A stretch of DNA of 64,000 nt from Synechococcus sp. PCC 7502 (GCF_000317085.1 NC_019702.1:774394-838393); one strand, 5' to 3'; numbered from the stretch's first letter, positions 39,205-49,645 are shown. A program made the numbers and translations. Notes: a model not told the origin generated them from the sequence alone.

Positions 39205-39465
39205 TTATAGTAATCCAGCTTGCCCTAAACCCAGAATCAGCCCTATTCCCAAAATATGTCCAAAGCTAGTTACAGCCAATAACTCAGCCACGCCAAAACC
39301 CTGAAATAATCCGGGTAATTGTATAGGTAAGCTGGGACCAACGCCTTTAACTTGGATGGCTTTGCTACCGATCGCCAGTACAAAAAGATTAGCGGTAATC
39401 ATAATCAGGGCAACACTAAAAGACCAAGTAGGGGTAGCAGGAACTGCTGCAAGTAAATTAAGCAT
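39205..39465 (-). CDS. psaK: Photosystem I reaction centre subunit PsaK
   Basis: PsaK is a two-TM peripheral PSI subunit that binds chlorophyll and helps couple antennae. The 86-residue product has a short lumenal N-terminus (AVPATPTW), TM1 at about 17-33, the basic loop with IGSKAIQVKGVGPSLP, and TM2 around TSFGHILGIGLILGLGQ. Length is typical. Monocistronic, with its own terminator. Other copies of psaK may exist elsewhere in the genome. Confidence 0.9.
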   Translation of the reverse strand: MLNLLAAVPATPTWSFSVALIMITANLFVLAIGSKAIQVKGVGPSLPIQLPGLFQGFGVAELLAVTSFGHILGIGLILGLGQAGLL

Positions 39466-39618
39466 AGTGTTATGTAAATATTAAAAATTTTATGAAAATA
39501 TCCTATGCCGATTTGTCATGCTTTCCTAAAAATGGGTATGCACTCTCAACTTAAATTAATTAATCTTTGTATTTCTCAAAAATATTGATTGCTTAAATTT
39601 TTAATATTGCTGAAGCTC

Positions 39619-40083
39619 CTAATCTTCAGGCAAATAATCTTCATCAAGAGTCTGTTCTGGTGTAAATGGAGTATTTATAGGAAAAGTTGCGATCGCAATA
39701 CCAGTTTCCACACTGGCAAGTTTCCTAGCACCTTTATAGCAATCAGCAAATTCTTGTAAAAAATATCTTTTCAGACTTGGACTAGTTTTGAAAGCCTCAT
39801 CTAAGCGGCGGCGATGTTCCAGTAAAGTATAACGCCAACTGTTAGATCGCTTTTCAGACTGATATTTATACTTTAATAGGTGCATCAAAATAATTTCTAA
39901 GTTGCTTTTAACTGCTTGTCTTTCACTTCTCCCCATGCTTTCAACTTCTTCGATTAAACTGTCTATGTCGATCGCCCCTAAATTTCCTTCTCTCAATAAT
40001 TGTGCGGTTTGCTCTAGCCACAGAGAGAAATCTTGTTCATAGAGTGTATTTTGGGAAGTTGCCCTGAGAGACAAAGTATCCAT
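39619..40083 (-). CDS. DUF29 family protein
   Basis: A 154-residue protein of the DUF29 family, abundant and multi-copy in cyanobacteria, function unknown. The pattern LYEQDFSLWLEQTAQLLREG, LIEEVESMGRSERQAVKSNL and HLLKYKYQ is diagnostic. All-helical and cytosolic by composition. It is monocistronic; amplification of the family suggests horizontal spread, but nothing mobile is seen next to this copy. Confidence 0.88.
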   Translation of the reverse strand: MDTLSLRATSQNTLYEQDFSLWLEQTAQLLREGNLGAIDIDSLIEEVESMGRSERQAVKSNLEIILMHLLKYKYQSEKRSNSWRYTLLEHRRRLDEAFKTSPSLKRYFLQEFADCYKGARKLASVETGIAIATFPINTPFTPEQTLDEDYLPED

Positions 40084-40143
40084 AGGTTATTCCTATCAAG
40101 TTCTAAATAAACTATATCTGGAGTATTAATCAGCAAATTTATC

Positions 40144-40491
40144 CTACTTTTTAGGATTAGCTCCATCCACCAAAATCGGATTAGTTACCCCTAACTGCTG
40201 ACGTTGCTGCTTGCGAAATTGTAAACTTGCCTCATCAAGAGTCTCTTTCTGTCCCACAGTAACCTCTTTAGCCGACTTCCCCTCAAGCAAACTAGCACTT
40301 TGAATTAGCTGCAACAGGTTTAAACCACTACCACTATTACCAATCGCAAAGTTAGATTGAGCAGGCTGCTGAAATTCCTGTAAGCTCTGTTGAGAAGCAA
40401 GGGGTGGTGGAGTTTGGGCGATCGCTATATTACTAAAGCCAGAAATTCCCACAACCGTAAGGGCAGAAACAAAAAACTTGGGGTATTTCAT
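40144..40491 (-). CDS. Small secreted protein at the end of the surface-protein cluster
   Basis: A 115-residue protein with a signal peptide (VSALTVVGISGFSNIAIAQ; cleavage after the AIAQ). The mature part is Gln/Ser-rich and contains GKSAKEVTVGQKETLDEASL and RKQQRQQLGVTNPILVDGAN. No family is recognised. It lies 84 bp downstream of the 882-aa gene on the same strand, so it may be the last gene of that unit. Confidence 0.6.
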   Translation of the reverse strand: MKYPKFFVSALTVVGISGFSNIAIAQTPPPLASQQSLQEFQQPAQSNFAIGNSGSGLNLLQLIQSASLLEGKSAKEVTVGQKETLDEASLQFRKQQRQQLGVTNPILVDGANPKK

Positions 40492-40575
40492 ATTAATCTC
40501 CTTCTAATTTTCTTCCAATCTCCTTAATTGTCGCTAATATCAGGTAACAAACCTAGTCCAATGAAAGTTGTTTGA

Positions 40576-43224
40576 CTATATTTGAAAGCGGACATTTCCC
40601 TTAATTCTTACTTCAATGTTACCATCGCTAGAACCTAATTGGGTTTCAATAGATACAGGAGTAGCAGGAACTTGATAACGCAAACTCACCCCATAATTAG
40701 AAGCGGTTTCACGGGTATCAATACCTTGATTAATATCAGTAAAGTTTTTATAAAATGCCCCAACTGTAAAGTTAGGAGTAAGTTGTTGAGTTCCCTCAAA
40801 TGACCAAAAGGTATTTTGATCAAATTCCACACTAGAGCGAAATCTTAGTCCATTCCCTATATCTATACTGCCTTGAACAAAACTTATGGTTCTATAACTT
40901 GTCTTTTGATCTGCCACCGTTACCCCAGGGGTAATAGAAAAGCTAAAGCCCGGAATCTGGCGAGAAAACGTGCAAGATAGACTATAGGTGGATGAATTAT
41001 TAGAATTTGGAGAACTATTCCATGCCAGTCTGAGCAAAGGTGAAATCGTCATAACCGATAGTGGATTATTTTTATCATCTCGTTCCACCATAGTTGAGTT
41101 AAATGTCAGAAAAGCATTGGCATAGACCCCAACGGACGGTTCTGAAGTCCCCAAGGTATTATTTTCCACGTTTCCTGCATTATTTGGTGCAGTATTGAAC
41201 CACAAACCTGACGTAACGCCATAATTTAGACCTTCATTAGAACCATTCCAACCCAACTCGACACTAGGTAAAGATACATAACCAGAATAAACAAAAAATT
41301 TACTAGTCTGGCGATCGCGGCGGGTAAGTTCAATGCGATCAAAAGCTAACTCTGCTCGTTTAATACCTATGGGAATTGCCACAAGTCCGGGATCACTAGA
41401 GTTAATATTCTGGACAAACTGCCTACCATCAGGAGCAGTCAGAACCACCTGAGAGGCAAAGGCTTCATTGGCAGGAATACCCGTCACGTTGCGGGGAATG
41501 TTACTACCAATAAAGGTTAAAGGACCAAAATTTTCAAAGGAGACACGGGCAACGGAAACAGTCGTATCACCTTTAATTACTTCACCGATTTCACTGCCCA
41601 CAAACTGCACAGCCCGCCGATATAAACCTGTCCTCACTTGAAACACATCAGAACTTGTGGGGGCAATATTACTAGCAAAGGTGAGGGTGCCAGATACTTG
41701 TTCTAGGCTACTGCCTAGGGTGCTATAAAACAGGCTGCTATTCAAGCGTTGGTTAATTTGCTGTCTTTGTTCAGATGTAGCGACAGTAACTAGGGGTGTA
41801 AACTTAGCCTTTTCATCTCGTAATTGCTTTGCCTGATCCACCTGTCCTTGAAGATTTTGCGGATCAGCGAATAAAAAAGTCCCACCGAGCAGCATCCCAA
41901 TCGTGCTGTTTAGTGACTGTTGGTAGTTAAATTTGCCCGTATCGTTGGAATAGCTAACGGAAACTCCCAGATTGATAAAGCGATTATTGTAGGTGGCTCT
42001 AATTTCCTTTGGATCATAGCTAATTAGGGTTTGATTGACAGGTCGGCTAAGATAAATGCGCTGCCACGAATTTGTTGTTTGAGTTTGAGTAGTACTAACT
42101 AACGGCTGGCGAATGCCCAAATCTGACCAAAAAAGGGAATTTAGGTAATAGAACTCTCTATCACTCCTGCTTAAAAAGGGATTAGTTAAAATTTGCAGTA
42201 AATCCTGATTATCAAATCTATTAAGCTGCAAAATTTTGAGTCCGGGCGATGAAGTTGTCCCCCCCAAGGTGTTATTTGGATTATTGGGACTATTAAATGA
42301 GAGTCCAAGGGGTAAAAGATTTGCCTCTGGAATCACCGATCCCACAGCTATGGGAATTGCGCCATTGCCAAATAGACTTTGCAAATTATTAGTTGGAAAG
42401 CCTTGGAGAACTTGAGGGGTATTATTCGGCTCCAAATTACCAAAGTTGGAACCACCACCTTGGCTATTATTAGTTGAGCCAACACCAGCACTGATAACCG
42501 TAACATTGGGGCTGTTCAGATTAATTCCCGTATTCAAAACAATGGGGGGGGCGGGAATCCCGGGCGGGTTAAATACCTCTGCAGAAGTGGATTGAATGGT
42601 AAATGTAGATGGATTTATATCTTTGGTAATTTCCGCAAAATTTTCGGGCAGAGTTGTAACTACCTGCCTACCTGACAGCGCCCTAGTAAATGTCACAGTT
42701 TGGCTAACGGTAATATCTGTACCCGAACCCTGTTGCAAAACCCCGCCTTGAAAGCCTTGGGTCTCAAAAATCACACGGTTGTCGGGCAGTACCCAATAAA
42801 ACTGTTCGCTGCGAGGGAAATATCCGTATGTTAGCTTTTCAATGGTGGGATTCTTTTTAGCAAAACGAATATCCGATTCAGAGTAGTTATTGGCATCAGA
42901 GGGATTAAAGGTGCTGGGACTAAATGTTAATCTATCGCTAGGATTTGCCAAAAACGGATAACGAACCGCAGTAGTAGTGATAGCAAAACGAATAATCTCA
43001 TCAATTTGATTGCTATCAAACTTTATTTGGGGTGTTTCTGGAGTGGGATTAAGAAGGTTATTTTGCTGTTGGATTTGATCGGGAATTTTACCAGGGTCAA
43101 GGGGAATAGTTTGAGTAATCGACTGTGCTTGTAATTTACTGGGCAGAGTGAAAATAGCGCAGCAAGACAAGATTAAGTAAAAAAGTCCTCTAACCCTGAC
43201 GGATTTTACCTGCAATTCGGTCAT
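40576..43224 (-). CDS. Large probable outer-membrane beta-rich protein (882 aa)
   Basis: 882 residues with a signal peptide (LFYLILSCCAIFTLPSKLQAQ region, about 14-34). After an Asn/Pro-rich section (about 230-330), the C-terminal half is built of alternating amphipathic strands (for example FSFSITPGVTVADQKTSYRT, LRFRSSVEFDQNTFWSFEG) and ends GNVRFQI, like an outer-membrane barrel terminus. The size is similar to ushers and large porins, but I recognise neither. It is downstream of three secreted paralogues on the same strand, which suggests it exports or anchors them (inference). Confidence 0.65.
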   Translation of the reverse strand: MTELQVKSVRVRGLFYLILSCCAIFTLPSKLQAQSITQTIPLDPGKIPDQIQQQNNLLNPTPETPQIKFDSNQIDEIIRFAITTTAVRYPFLANPSDRLTFSPSTFNPSDANNYSESDIRFAKKNPTIEKLTYGYFPRSEQFYWVLPDNRVIFETQGFQGGVLQQGSGTDITVSQTVTFTRALSGRQVVTTLPENFAEITKDINPSTFTIQSTSAEVFNPPGIPAPPIVLNTGINLNSPNVTVISAGVGSTNNSQGGGSNFGNLEPNNTPQVLQGFPTNNLQSLFGNGAIPIAVGSVIPEANLLPLGLSFNSPNNPNNTLGGTTSSPGLKILQLNRFDNQDLLQILTNPFLSRSDREFYYLNSLFWSDLGIRQPLVSTTQTQTTNSWQRIYLSRPVNQTLISYDPKEIRATYNNRFINLGVSVSYSNDTGKFNYQQSLNSTIGMLLGGTFLFADPQNLQGQVDQAKQLRDEKAKFTPLVTVATSEQRQQINQRLNSSLFYSTLGSSLEQVSGTLTFASNIAPTSSDVFQVRTGLYRRAVQFVGSEIGEVIKGDTTVSVARVSFENFGPLTFIGSNIPRNVTGIPANEAFASQVVLTAPDGRQFVQNINSSDPGLVAIPIGIKRAELAFDRIELTRRDRQTSKFFVYSGYVSLPSVELGWNGSNEGLNYGVTSGLWFNTAPNNAGNVENNTLGTSEPSVGVYANAFLTFNSTMVERDDKNNPLSVMTISPLLRLAWNSSPNSNNSSTYSLSCTFSRQIPGFSFSITPGVTVADQKTSYRTISFVQGSIDIGNGLRFRSSVEFDQNTFWSFEGTQQLTPNFTVGAFYKNFTDINQGIDTRETASNYGVSLRYQVPATPVSIETQLGSSDGNIEVRIKGNVRFQI

Positions 43225-43301
43225 GGTTCATCAGATTTTAGGGGCAAGATTAATTTGGTAATTCGATTAAAGCTAGTTAATAAACTAAACTAATATTTTG
43301 A

Positions 43302-43790
43302 TTAATCTAAACCGTTAATCCCAGCCCCTGCTTTGATGACGGCAGCAACCGAGTCAATATTATTTTTAATACTTGCACTACCATTTGCTGCATTTAAAAG
43401 AGTTTCAGCCGCCGCCCGATTAAAAGTGGAATTAGGGGATACAACCGTGAGAGTACCGGGGTTTATGGTTAGAGTTTGAACCACATTACCCACACCTGCG
43501 GTAGTACCATAAGTAGGACTAACAGTAACACTACCGCTAAAAAAGTAACCTTGGGGTAAAACAGTTTCGCCAGACACCGAGCTAGTATAACCTCCACTAC
43601 TGATGGTTTGGATAACACCGTTGGTGATGGTTGTGGTTATAGTGGGATTGATAGTCAAGGTTGAGGAACCTGAAGCACTAGCAACTTGGGCAGAGACAGA
43701 ATCATAACTAAATAACGTAGAACCAGCCGCAAGCCCCAGTAATATCATGATTTTTAACTTGCGTTTGGTGTAAATAAATTGGTTTAGCAT
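43302..43790 (-). CDS. Secreted paralogue C (162 aa) with C-terminal AGAGINGLD motif
   Basis: 162 residues with a signal peptide (about 12-35, cleavage near VSAQ). The mature protein is Ser/Thr/Gly-rich and beta-prone, contains GYTSSVSGETVLPQGYFF and STFNRAAAETLLNAA, and ends AAVIKAGAGINGLD. The same three blocks occur in the two genes upstream, so this is a divergent member of the family. It sits 77 bp before the 882-aa gene on the same strand. I do not know a function. Confidence 0.65.
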   Translation of the reverse strand: MLNQFIYTKRKLKIMILLGLAAGSTLFSYDSVSAQVASASGSSTLTINPTITTTITNGVIQTISSGGYTSSVSGETVLPQGYFFSGSVTVSPTYGTTAGVGNVVQTLTINPGTLTVVSPNSTFNRAAAETLLNAANGSASIKNNIDSVAAVIKAGAGINGLD

Positions 43791-43919
43791 AGTTAAAGAT
43801 TGTTAATTATTAAAATTAAAGGCTAAAGTTTTCTCAAAAAAATAGGAGATACGACTTAACCATACCTCCATGTACTTTTACCACCTAATTTCTTAAGTAA
43901 ATATAGAACTTAAGAATAA

Positions 43920-44468
43920 TTAGTCTAAGCCGTTAACACCAGCACCAGCTTTGATGATCGCAGAGATGAAGTCGATGTTTGCAGAAGCATAGGTTGTACC
44001 AGCAGCAGTCCCGTTACCAGTAGTTCTACCATTATCAACCAGAAAAGTAGTACCCTGAGCAATTGCAGCAGCAGCATCGGTTAAGACTCTAGCAGCGGCT
44101 TGATTGAAGGATGCAGGGAAAGTAGTTGGAGCAACAGCACCACTGGAAGCAACTTGCAAGGACTCAGCAGCAACTGAGAAACCTTGTAAGGAGAATTGAG
44201 GAAGAACGATCACATCGGGGGTAGCCAAAGAAGCCTTGGCACCAAATGGGTTTGCCGCTGTAGGGTTAGTAGAACCAGTCAAGACAGAACCAGCTGTACC
44301 GAATTGAAATCCAGAAGCAAGAACAGACTCGCCACTTGTGGTGGAAGTAAAACCAGCAGGGGAAATAAAGGTGGCAGAGCCAGAAATAGAACCGGGGGTA
44401 CCAGCAAAGGCAGGTGCGGCAAAGGCACTAGCGATTACGGTGACAAGACCTAAAGTTGATAGACGCAT
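43920..44468 (-). CDS. Secreted paralogue B (182 aa) with C-terminal AGAGVNGLD motif
   Basis: 182 residues starting MRLSTLGLVTVIASAFAAPA, a signal peptide cleaved near AFAG. Shared blocks: SGSATFISPAGFTSTTSGES, PQFSLQGFSVAAESLQV, ASFNQAAARVL, and the end FISAIIKAGAGVNGLD. It is closest to the next gene upstream, and even the leader AGAGAATCTCC just upstream of the two start codons is conserved, which indicates a recent tandem duplication. Confidence 0.7.
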   Translation of the reverse strand: MRLSTLGLVTVIASAFAAPAFAGTPGSISGSATFISPAGFTSTTSGESVLASGFQFGTAGSVLTGSTNPTAANPFGAKASLATPDVIVLPQFSLQGFSVAAESLQVASSGAVAPTTFPASFNQAAARVLTDAAAAIAQGTTFLVDNGRTTGNGTAAGTTYASANIDFISAIIKAGAGVNGLD

Positions 44469-44542
44469 TAGAGAATCTCCAAAAAATGTAATTAAGTTAG
44501 TTGAATTAAGGCATCATCACTCAATGGATGAAAAAGCGGAAA

Positions 44543-45193
44543 TTAGTCTAAGCCGTTTACACCAGCGCCAGCTTTGATGATGGCAGAAATGAAGTCGATG
44601 TTGCCAGAAGCATATACTGTACCTGTAACAGAACCACCAACTACTACGTTTCCACTACTATCAAGACGAACAGTTCTACCATTAGCAGCCAAGATAGCAA
44701 GATCACCAGCAGAACCATCTCCAGCAGTTGCTCGAGCAGCATTAGCCAAAACAATAGCAGCAGCTTGATTAAAGGATGCAGGAGTAACTGTTGCAGTAGG
44801 AGCGACACTAGAACCTATTGATAATGATTCAGCAGCGATCGAGAATCCTTGTAAGCTGAATTGAGGTAACACGTTCACTGCAGAACCATCGGTAGCAGGA
44901 AGAGTAGCACCAGCATCAGGATTGGTTAAAGATGCCTTAGTACTAAATGTGGGAGTAGCCCCACCAGCAACAGCAATAGAATTAGTGACTGTACCAGAAC
45001 CATACAATGTGGCTCCTAGGGTATTATAAATCAGTCCAGAAGGAAGAACTGATTCACCACTTACGGTAGAGGTAAACCCAGCAGGGGAAATAAAGGTGGT
45101 AGAACCAGAAATGGAAGCAGGTGTTCCAGCAAAGGCAGGAGCAGCAAAGACACTTGCGATTAGGGTAATTAAGCCTAGATTTGATAGACGCAT
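44543..45193 (-). CDS. Secreted paralogue A (216 aa) with C-terminal AGAGVNGLD motif
   Basis: 216 residues, first gene of the cluster. The signal peptide MRLSNLGLITLIASVFAAPA is nearly identical to that of paralogue B. Shared blocks are GFTSTVSGESVLPSG, PQFSLQGFSIAAESLSIGS and the end IDFISAIIKAGAGVNGLD. About 35 extra residues in the middle (Gly/Ala/Thr-rich) account for the length difference. Low-complexity and lacking cysteine, it looks like a secreted structural or surface protein. Upstream lie over 300 bp of AT-rich DNA with the likely promoter. Confidence 0.7.
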   Translation of the reverse strand: MRLSNLGLITLIASVFAAPAFAGTPASISGSTTFISPAGFTSTVSGESVLPSGLIYNTLGATLYGSGTVTNSIAVAGGATPTFSTKASLTNPDAGATLPATDGSAVNVLPQFSLQGFSIAAESLSIGSSVAPTATVTPASFNQAAAIVLANAARATAGDGSAGDLAILAANGRTVRLDSSGNVVVGGSVTGTVYASGNIDFISAIIKAGAGVNGLD

Positions 45194-45699
45194 TAGAGAA
45201 TCTCCAAAAAATTTTGTAGTTAGTAGTTTTGGCTACGAAATCATACTATCTGAACAAATGCAACTTGTCTATTGCTAAATGAACAAAATATAGTAGTTTT
45301 TTTAAGAATTTTTAAGAGATTGTGATCTAAAACACAACTAATTCTTAATTTATTTAATTGCCAATAGCATTAGTTAGTTCTTAGTATTTTTTAGACTCAA
45401 TTTTAGAAATTCAGCCGTATTTGAATGTTTTTAATGATTAAAGTAAATTAAATCCATAGATCGTCTTGTATTTTGACAGAGTAAAAACTCATATCTATTT
45501 AATATTTAATTAACCTTTTAGAAAATAATAATATTTAGTTAATAATTGAGTTTGGAGCTACAAATTTATATCACAAATTAGACTTAATTCAATATTCAAT
45601 CTGGGCTGGGTATGTGTTTGGCAGGGCAATCGTACAAGTTTCTTAACAAACCAGTCAACATTTTTTAATAAAGAAGAAATGCTAAAGACTAAACGGGAG
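45194..45699. other. AT-rich intergenic region upstream of the secreted-paralogue cluster
   Basis: About 500 bp, strongly AT-rich, with many TTAATTAA-like tracts and no convincing gene. It must contain the promoter for the leftward cluster. The right part merges into the decayed transposase. No inverted repeat or terminator stands out. Confidence 0.4.
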
Positions 45700-45807
45700 A
45701 ATTGCATATTCACAGTTGCTGGTCTTCCTACCTTGAATGCTTTTGGCAAAATTGGCGCTTGTTTCCCATTCTTGATCTGTTAAGTCAGTATCGTAAGGTG
45801 GGCGCAT
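45700..45807 (-). pseudogene. IS5-type (DUF4096) transposase N-terminal remnant
   Basis: ATG at 45807 reads RPPYDTDLTDQEWE and, after a frame change, LPKAFKVGRPATVNM. Both halves are the standard N-terminus of the IS5-family DUF4096 transposase, and a region between them has been lost. Downstream of VNM, homology ceases. This is a dead fragment of an insertion sequence; I found no inverted ends or second ORF. Confidence 0.75.
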
Positions 45808-45864
45808 TTTTTTATTGGTAATATTCTCTCAATGCTAAGTAGAAATACTTTCTTAAATAGATTC

Positions 45865-46479
45865 TTAAGGCTTTGCCAAAACCCCATTGAGGAAAATATC
45901 TGAGACCCCCTCAGCCATAGCTTTTAGCTCCATTGCTGAATCACTAGCAGTCAAGGTTTCATTACTAAACCCTGCTACTGCAAACATCCCCACAAAAACT
46001 TTAGCAATAACTTTAGGACTTAAAGACTTTCTATATATACCTTTAGCGATCGCCTCTTCAAAATACACCTCAGCAATATCCGTCATTTTATCCACCACTT
46101 CTAACTGAATCTGATCCCGTAGTTCGGGGTGAAATTGTACCTCCATAAAGCAAACTTTCATCATGTCAAGGTTCTCTGCCATATTTAGCATGCGCCGTTG
46201 CATCATTTGAGCGATCGCTTTATAACTCCCCATTTCACTAAGTTCGGTCAACAGATCAGTCAACAAATTAATCCAGCCCTGGGTAGCAACTTCAATAAGG
46301 ATTGCTTTTTTATTGGCAAAATGTCGAAAGATTGTACCTTCAGCTACCCCAGAGGCGATCGCTAAGTCTTTAGTTGTAGTACCATCAAAACCTCTACGGG
46401 CAAACAATTTTTGAGCGGATTGTAAAATTTTGGTCTTCGCATCTAGTTCAACTTGGACTGGAGGATTAAAAAGTTTCAT
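45865..46479 (-). CDS. TetR/AcrR family transcriptional regulator
   Basis: A 204-residue regulator. The N-terminal HTH (ILQSAQKLFARRGFDGTTTK, LAIASGVAEGTIFRHFANK) is the TetR signature at about residues 17-60, and the C-terminal ligand domain follows with NETLTASDSAMEL near the end. The gene is separated from gyrA by 99 bp on the same strand. Its target is not evident from context; upstream of it in transcription is gyrA, which is unlikely to be regulated. Confidence 0.9.
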   Translation of the reverse strand: MKLFNPPVQVELDAKTKILQSAQKLFARRGFDGTTTKDLAIASGVAEGTIFRHFANKKAILIEVATQGWINLLTDLLTELSEMGSYKAIAQMMQRRMLNMAENLDMMKVCFMEVQFHPELRDQIQLEVVDKMTDIAEVYFEEAIAKGIYRKSLSPKVIAKVFVGMFAVAGFSNETLTASDSAMELKAMAEGVSDIFLNGVLAKP

Positions 46480-46578
46480 GAGATAGTTAAAGTAATAGGC
46501 GAAGTAAACAAATTCTTACCTACTTATTTAAATTTTGTTTAATCCTGAATAATTTCTTTATTAATTAACGAGAGCTAT

Positions 46579-49248
46579 TTACTCTTCAACCGTTTGTTCA
46601 GTAACTACAGTCACCGCCGTTTCTCCGCTCGGAACTGAACTTAATTCAGGCACAATTGTATTTTCTTCAATAGCCGCAGGAACTAAAGTGACATCAGCGA
46701 TCGCATCATCGGCATCTAGTCTTTGCAGTCTAACTCCACGGGCGGTACGAGATTGGCAGGCGATCGCATTGGTAGCTTGGCGCATCACAATCCCTCGGCT
46801 CGTCACAATCATTAACTCTTCATCAGCATCAACTAGTTTGAGAGCAGCTAATTGATCTTGCCCAGACTTAAATTTTGTAGCTCTAATACCTTTGCCAAAG
46901 CGCTTTTGAATCCGAAACTGTCCTACAGGCACTTTTTTCCCGTAACCACCCTGAGTTACAACTAAAACCCAAGGAGCCATACTTTTATCGTCACAAAGCT
47001 CTTCGGTAAGTTCTTCAGGGGTATCAGTAATTTCTGACTCTTCTACTTCGGAGACAGAAAGATTATCGGTCGTTTCCACATCTTCAATTTCTGCTAATCC
47101 TGCGGGCAGAATATCCATGCCCACGATTTCATCATTTTCACTTAAACGCATTGCCCTTACCCCTCTGGTATCTCTACCCATAGGTCGCAGTTGCTGATCA
47201 TCGGTACGAAACCTGATCGCCATACCCTGTTTAGAGCCAATGATAATGGTGTTATTCACCTTTGCTCGCCTTACCCAGCGTAGTTGATCATTATCTTCTA
47301 GGAAAATTGCAATTAAGCCGTTACTGCGAATATTGGCAAAGGCTGACAATTTAGTTTTTTTGATATAGCCGCCTGCGGTTAACATGACCAAAAATTCATC
47401 ATCGGTAAATTCACTGATCGCCAATACGGAAGTAATTTTCTCTTCACTGGAAATCGGCAACATTTGCACGATCGCTCCACCTCTGGCAGTACGACTAGAT
47501 TCAGGAATTTCATAACCTTTGAGACTATAAACCTTACCGCGATCGCTAAAAAAGAGAACTGAATCATGGCTGCGACAGGCAAAGAAGTGATCAATAGCAT
47601 CATCATCCTTCATGTTGGTACTGGATTTACCCCTAGTGGCACGACTTTGAGCAACAAAGGTATCTACGGGCATCCGCTTAATGTAGCCCTGTTCAGTCAC
47701 AAGGACGATGGTTTCACGATTAGCGATTAAATCGGCGGTATTAATATCTCCTTCTCCATCTAGGATGATGGTACGGCGAGGAGTGGCAAATTCGGCTTTT
47801 ATTGCTTCTAGTTCAGTTCTGGTAATTGCTAATACCCGTTGGCGATCGCTCAAAATATTATTTAAGTCCGCAATTTCAACTACTAATTCTTCATGTTCCT
47901 TTTGAATCTTGTCCGCTTCTAGGGCAGTCAGGCGGCGAAGTTGCATTTGCAGGATTCCGTCTGCCTGTACTTCCGATAGTCCATAGGTTTCAATTAGTCC
48001 TAATTTGGCACTGGCGGTATCATCTGCCCCTCGAATTAAAGCAATAATTGCGTCTAGGTGAGATAGAGCAGTTAACAAGCCCTGTAATAAATGATCCCGT
48101 TCTTGAGCTTTACGCAGTTGAAATTGAGTGCGGCGAGTAATAACTTCAGAACGAAAGTCGAGGAATACCTGTAGGGCTGATTTCAGGGTTAAAACCTGAG
48201 GCGCACCATCCACGATCGCCAACATATTACAGCCAAAATTCGATTGTAAAGGCGTAGTCTTAAATAAATTATTCAAAACCACTTTGGGATAAGCATCCCG
48301 CTTCAGTTCAATTACCAATCTCATGCCGTTGCGATCGCTTTCATCCCGAATATCGGAAATACCATCTAAACGCTTTTCATTGACTAATTCAGCAATCTTT
48401 TCAATTAAGGCTGCCTTATTAGTTTGATAGGGCAGTTCCGTAATAATAATTGCTTCACGATCTTGGCGCCCCGGATTAGAGATTACTTCAAAATCTGCTA
48501 CCGCCCGCATCGTCACAGAGCCACGCCCTGTGGTGTAGGTTTCTCTGATTGCCTCTCTACCTAAAATTAATGCCCCAGTCGGGAAATCTGGACCTTGCAC
48601 ATATTGCATTAACTCCAAATCCGTTAAGTCTGGATTAGCGATCAAAGCTACTAACCCATCCACTAATTCACCTAGATTATGGGAAGGAATATTTGTTGCC
48701 ATCCCCACCGCAATACCCGAAGAGCCATTGAGTAATAGTTGGGGAATTCTTGCAGGTAAAACTAGGGGTTCTTCTTGGGAACCATCATAGTTATCACCAA
48801 AGTTAACGGTTTCGGCATCTATATCTTGAATTAAGCCAACTTGAGCCACACGGGTCAGACGACACTCGGTATATCGCATCGCTGCCGCAGGATCATTATC
48901 CACACTGCCAAAATTGCCATGTCCATCCACAAGCCGTTCGCGCATGGAAAAATCCTGAGCCATCCGTACCAATGCTTCATACACCGAAGAGTCACCGTGG
49001 GGATGATATTTACCGATCACGTCACCAACTACACGGGCGCATTTCCGAAAAGGGCGTTCTGGGGTTAACCCTAACTCGTGCATAGCATATAAAATCCGAC
49101 GGTGCACTGGTTTTAAGCCATCCCTTGCGTCAGGTAATGCCCGCCCCACGATTACGCTCATGGCATATTCTAAATACGACCTCGACATCTCACCTCGCAG
49201 ATCAGTTGGCACAATGCGATCGCTTTGATTTGCAGTTGAGTTGGTCAT
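46579..49248 (-). CDS. gyrA: DNA gyrase subunit A
   Basis: 889 residues, subunit A of the type II topoisomerase that introduces negative supercoils. The catalytic Tyr126 lies in AMRYTECRL and the quinolone-region [14 protein letters not shown] is intact. The C-terminal beta-pinwheel has six blade repeats, and the GyrA-box position reads QSRATRGKS instead of QRRGGKG. An acidic insertion ([16 protein letters not shown]) interrupts the pinwheel at about residue 740, and the tail is Glu/Val-rich. Length is slightly above the usual 820-860. Confidence 0.95.
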   Translation of the reverse strand: MTNSTANQSDRIVPTDLRGEMSRSYLEYAMSVIVGRALPDARDGLKPVHRRILYAMHELGLTPERPFRKCARVVGDVIGKYHPHGDSSVYEALVRMAQDFSMRERLVDGHGNFGSVDNDPAAAMRYTECRLTRVAQVGLIQDIDAETVNFGDNYDGSQEEPLVLPARIPQLLLNGSSGIAVGMATNIPSHNLGELVDGLVALIANPDLTDLELMQYVQGPDFPTGALILGREAIRETYTTGRGSVTMRAVADFEVISNPGRQDREAIIITELPYQTNKAALIEKIAELVNEKRLDGISDIRDESDRNGMRLVIELKRDAYPKVVLNNLFKTTPLQSNFGCNMLAIVDGAPQVLTLKSALQVFLDFRSEVITRRTQFQLRKAQERDHLLQGLLTALSHLDAIIALIRGADDTASAKLGLIETYGLSEVQADGILQMQLRRLTALEADKIQKEHEELVVEIADLNNILSDRQRVLAITRTELEAIKAEFATPRRTIILDGEGDINTADLIANRETIVLVTEQGYIKRMPVDTFVAQSRATRGKSSTNMKDDDAIDHFFACRSHDSVLFFSDRGKVYSLKGYEIPESSRTARGGAIVQMLPISSEEKITSVLAISEFTDDEFLVMLTAGGYIKKTKLSAFANIRSNGLIAIFLEDNDQLRWVRRAKVNNTIIIGSKQGMAIRFRTDDQQLRPMGRDTRGVRAMRLSENDEIVGMDILPAGLAEIEDVETTDNLSVSEVEESEITDTPEELTEELCDDKSMAPWVLVVTQGGYGKKVPVGQFRIQKRFGKGIRATKFKSGQDQLAALKLVDADEELMIVTSRGIVMRQATNAIACQSRTARGVRLQRLDADDAIADVTLVPAAIEENTIVPELSSVPSGETAVTVVTEQTVEE

Positions 49249-49645
49249 AGTTATTTATTTAAGTCCAGTCTTGGCGGTCTAGTCAGTTATGATCTATTTT
49301 AACCTATGTGCTACCCCCCCCGCCTTGAATCAAGATAAACCATGGCTATAATTCTTAGCTGATTGGTACTATATTTTGTCCCCTTTTCTTGTAAAAAATC
49401 CAACAATTATCCACAATGCTCCAATAGCAGCGAGCACATATATACCCTTGTACCTGAACCATCACAGTAAATTATCAAAGAAATTATCAAGTACTTTAAA
49501 TGCCCATGCGCCTAACTACGAATAGACTGATCACTGCGGCAATGGTATAAGTATTTCCCTTGATTTCATAAATTAGATATTTGCAGATAATTTACGAATT
49601 GACTATATTTCCAATTCCCAAAAGATTCTTAAACAGAGTTTTAAA
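49249..49645. other. Intergenic region between gyrA and the integrated element
   Basis: 397 bp of chromosomal sequence, AT-rich apart from a run of eight Cs at about 49313-49320. It should contain the gyrA promoter. No gene is seen. The integration site begins directly after it. Confidence 0.4.

Noticed and set aside
40576-43224. Chaperone-usher pilus system
   Set aside because: Size and neighbours suggested an usher, but no Ig-like chaperone is present and I see no usher signature; kept as unknown.
44196-44577. Plus-strand frames across the secreted paralogues
   Set aside because: Low-complexity Gly/Arg/Ala-rich translations arising from the Ala/Thr-rich genes on the other strand.
45558-45699. 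Continuation of a 63-aa reading frame after the IS5 fragment
   Set aside because: No homology to transposase after the VNM motif and AT-rich; treated as decayed sequence.
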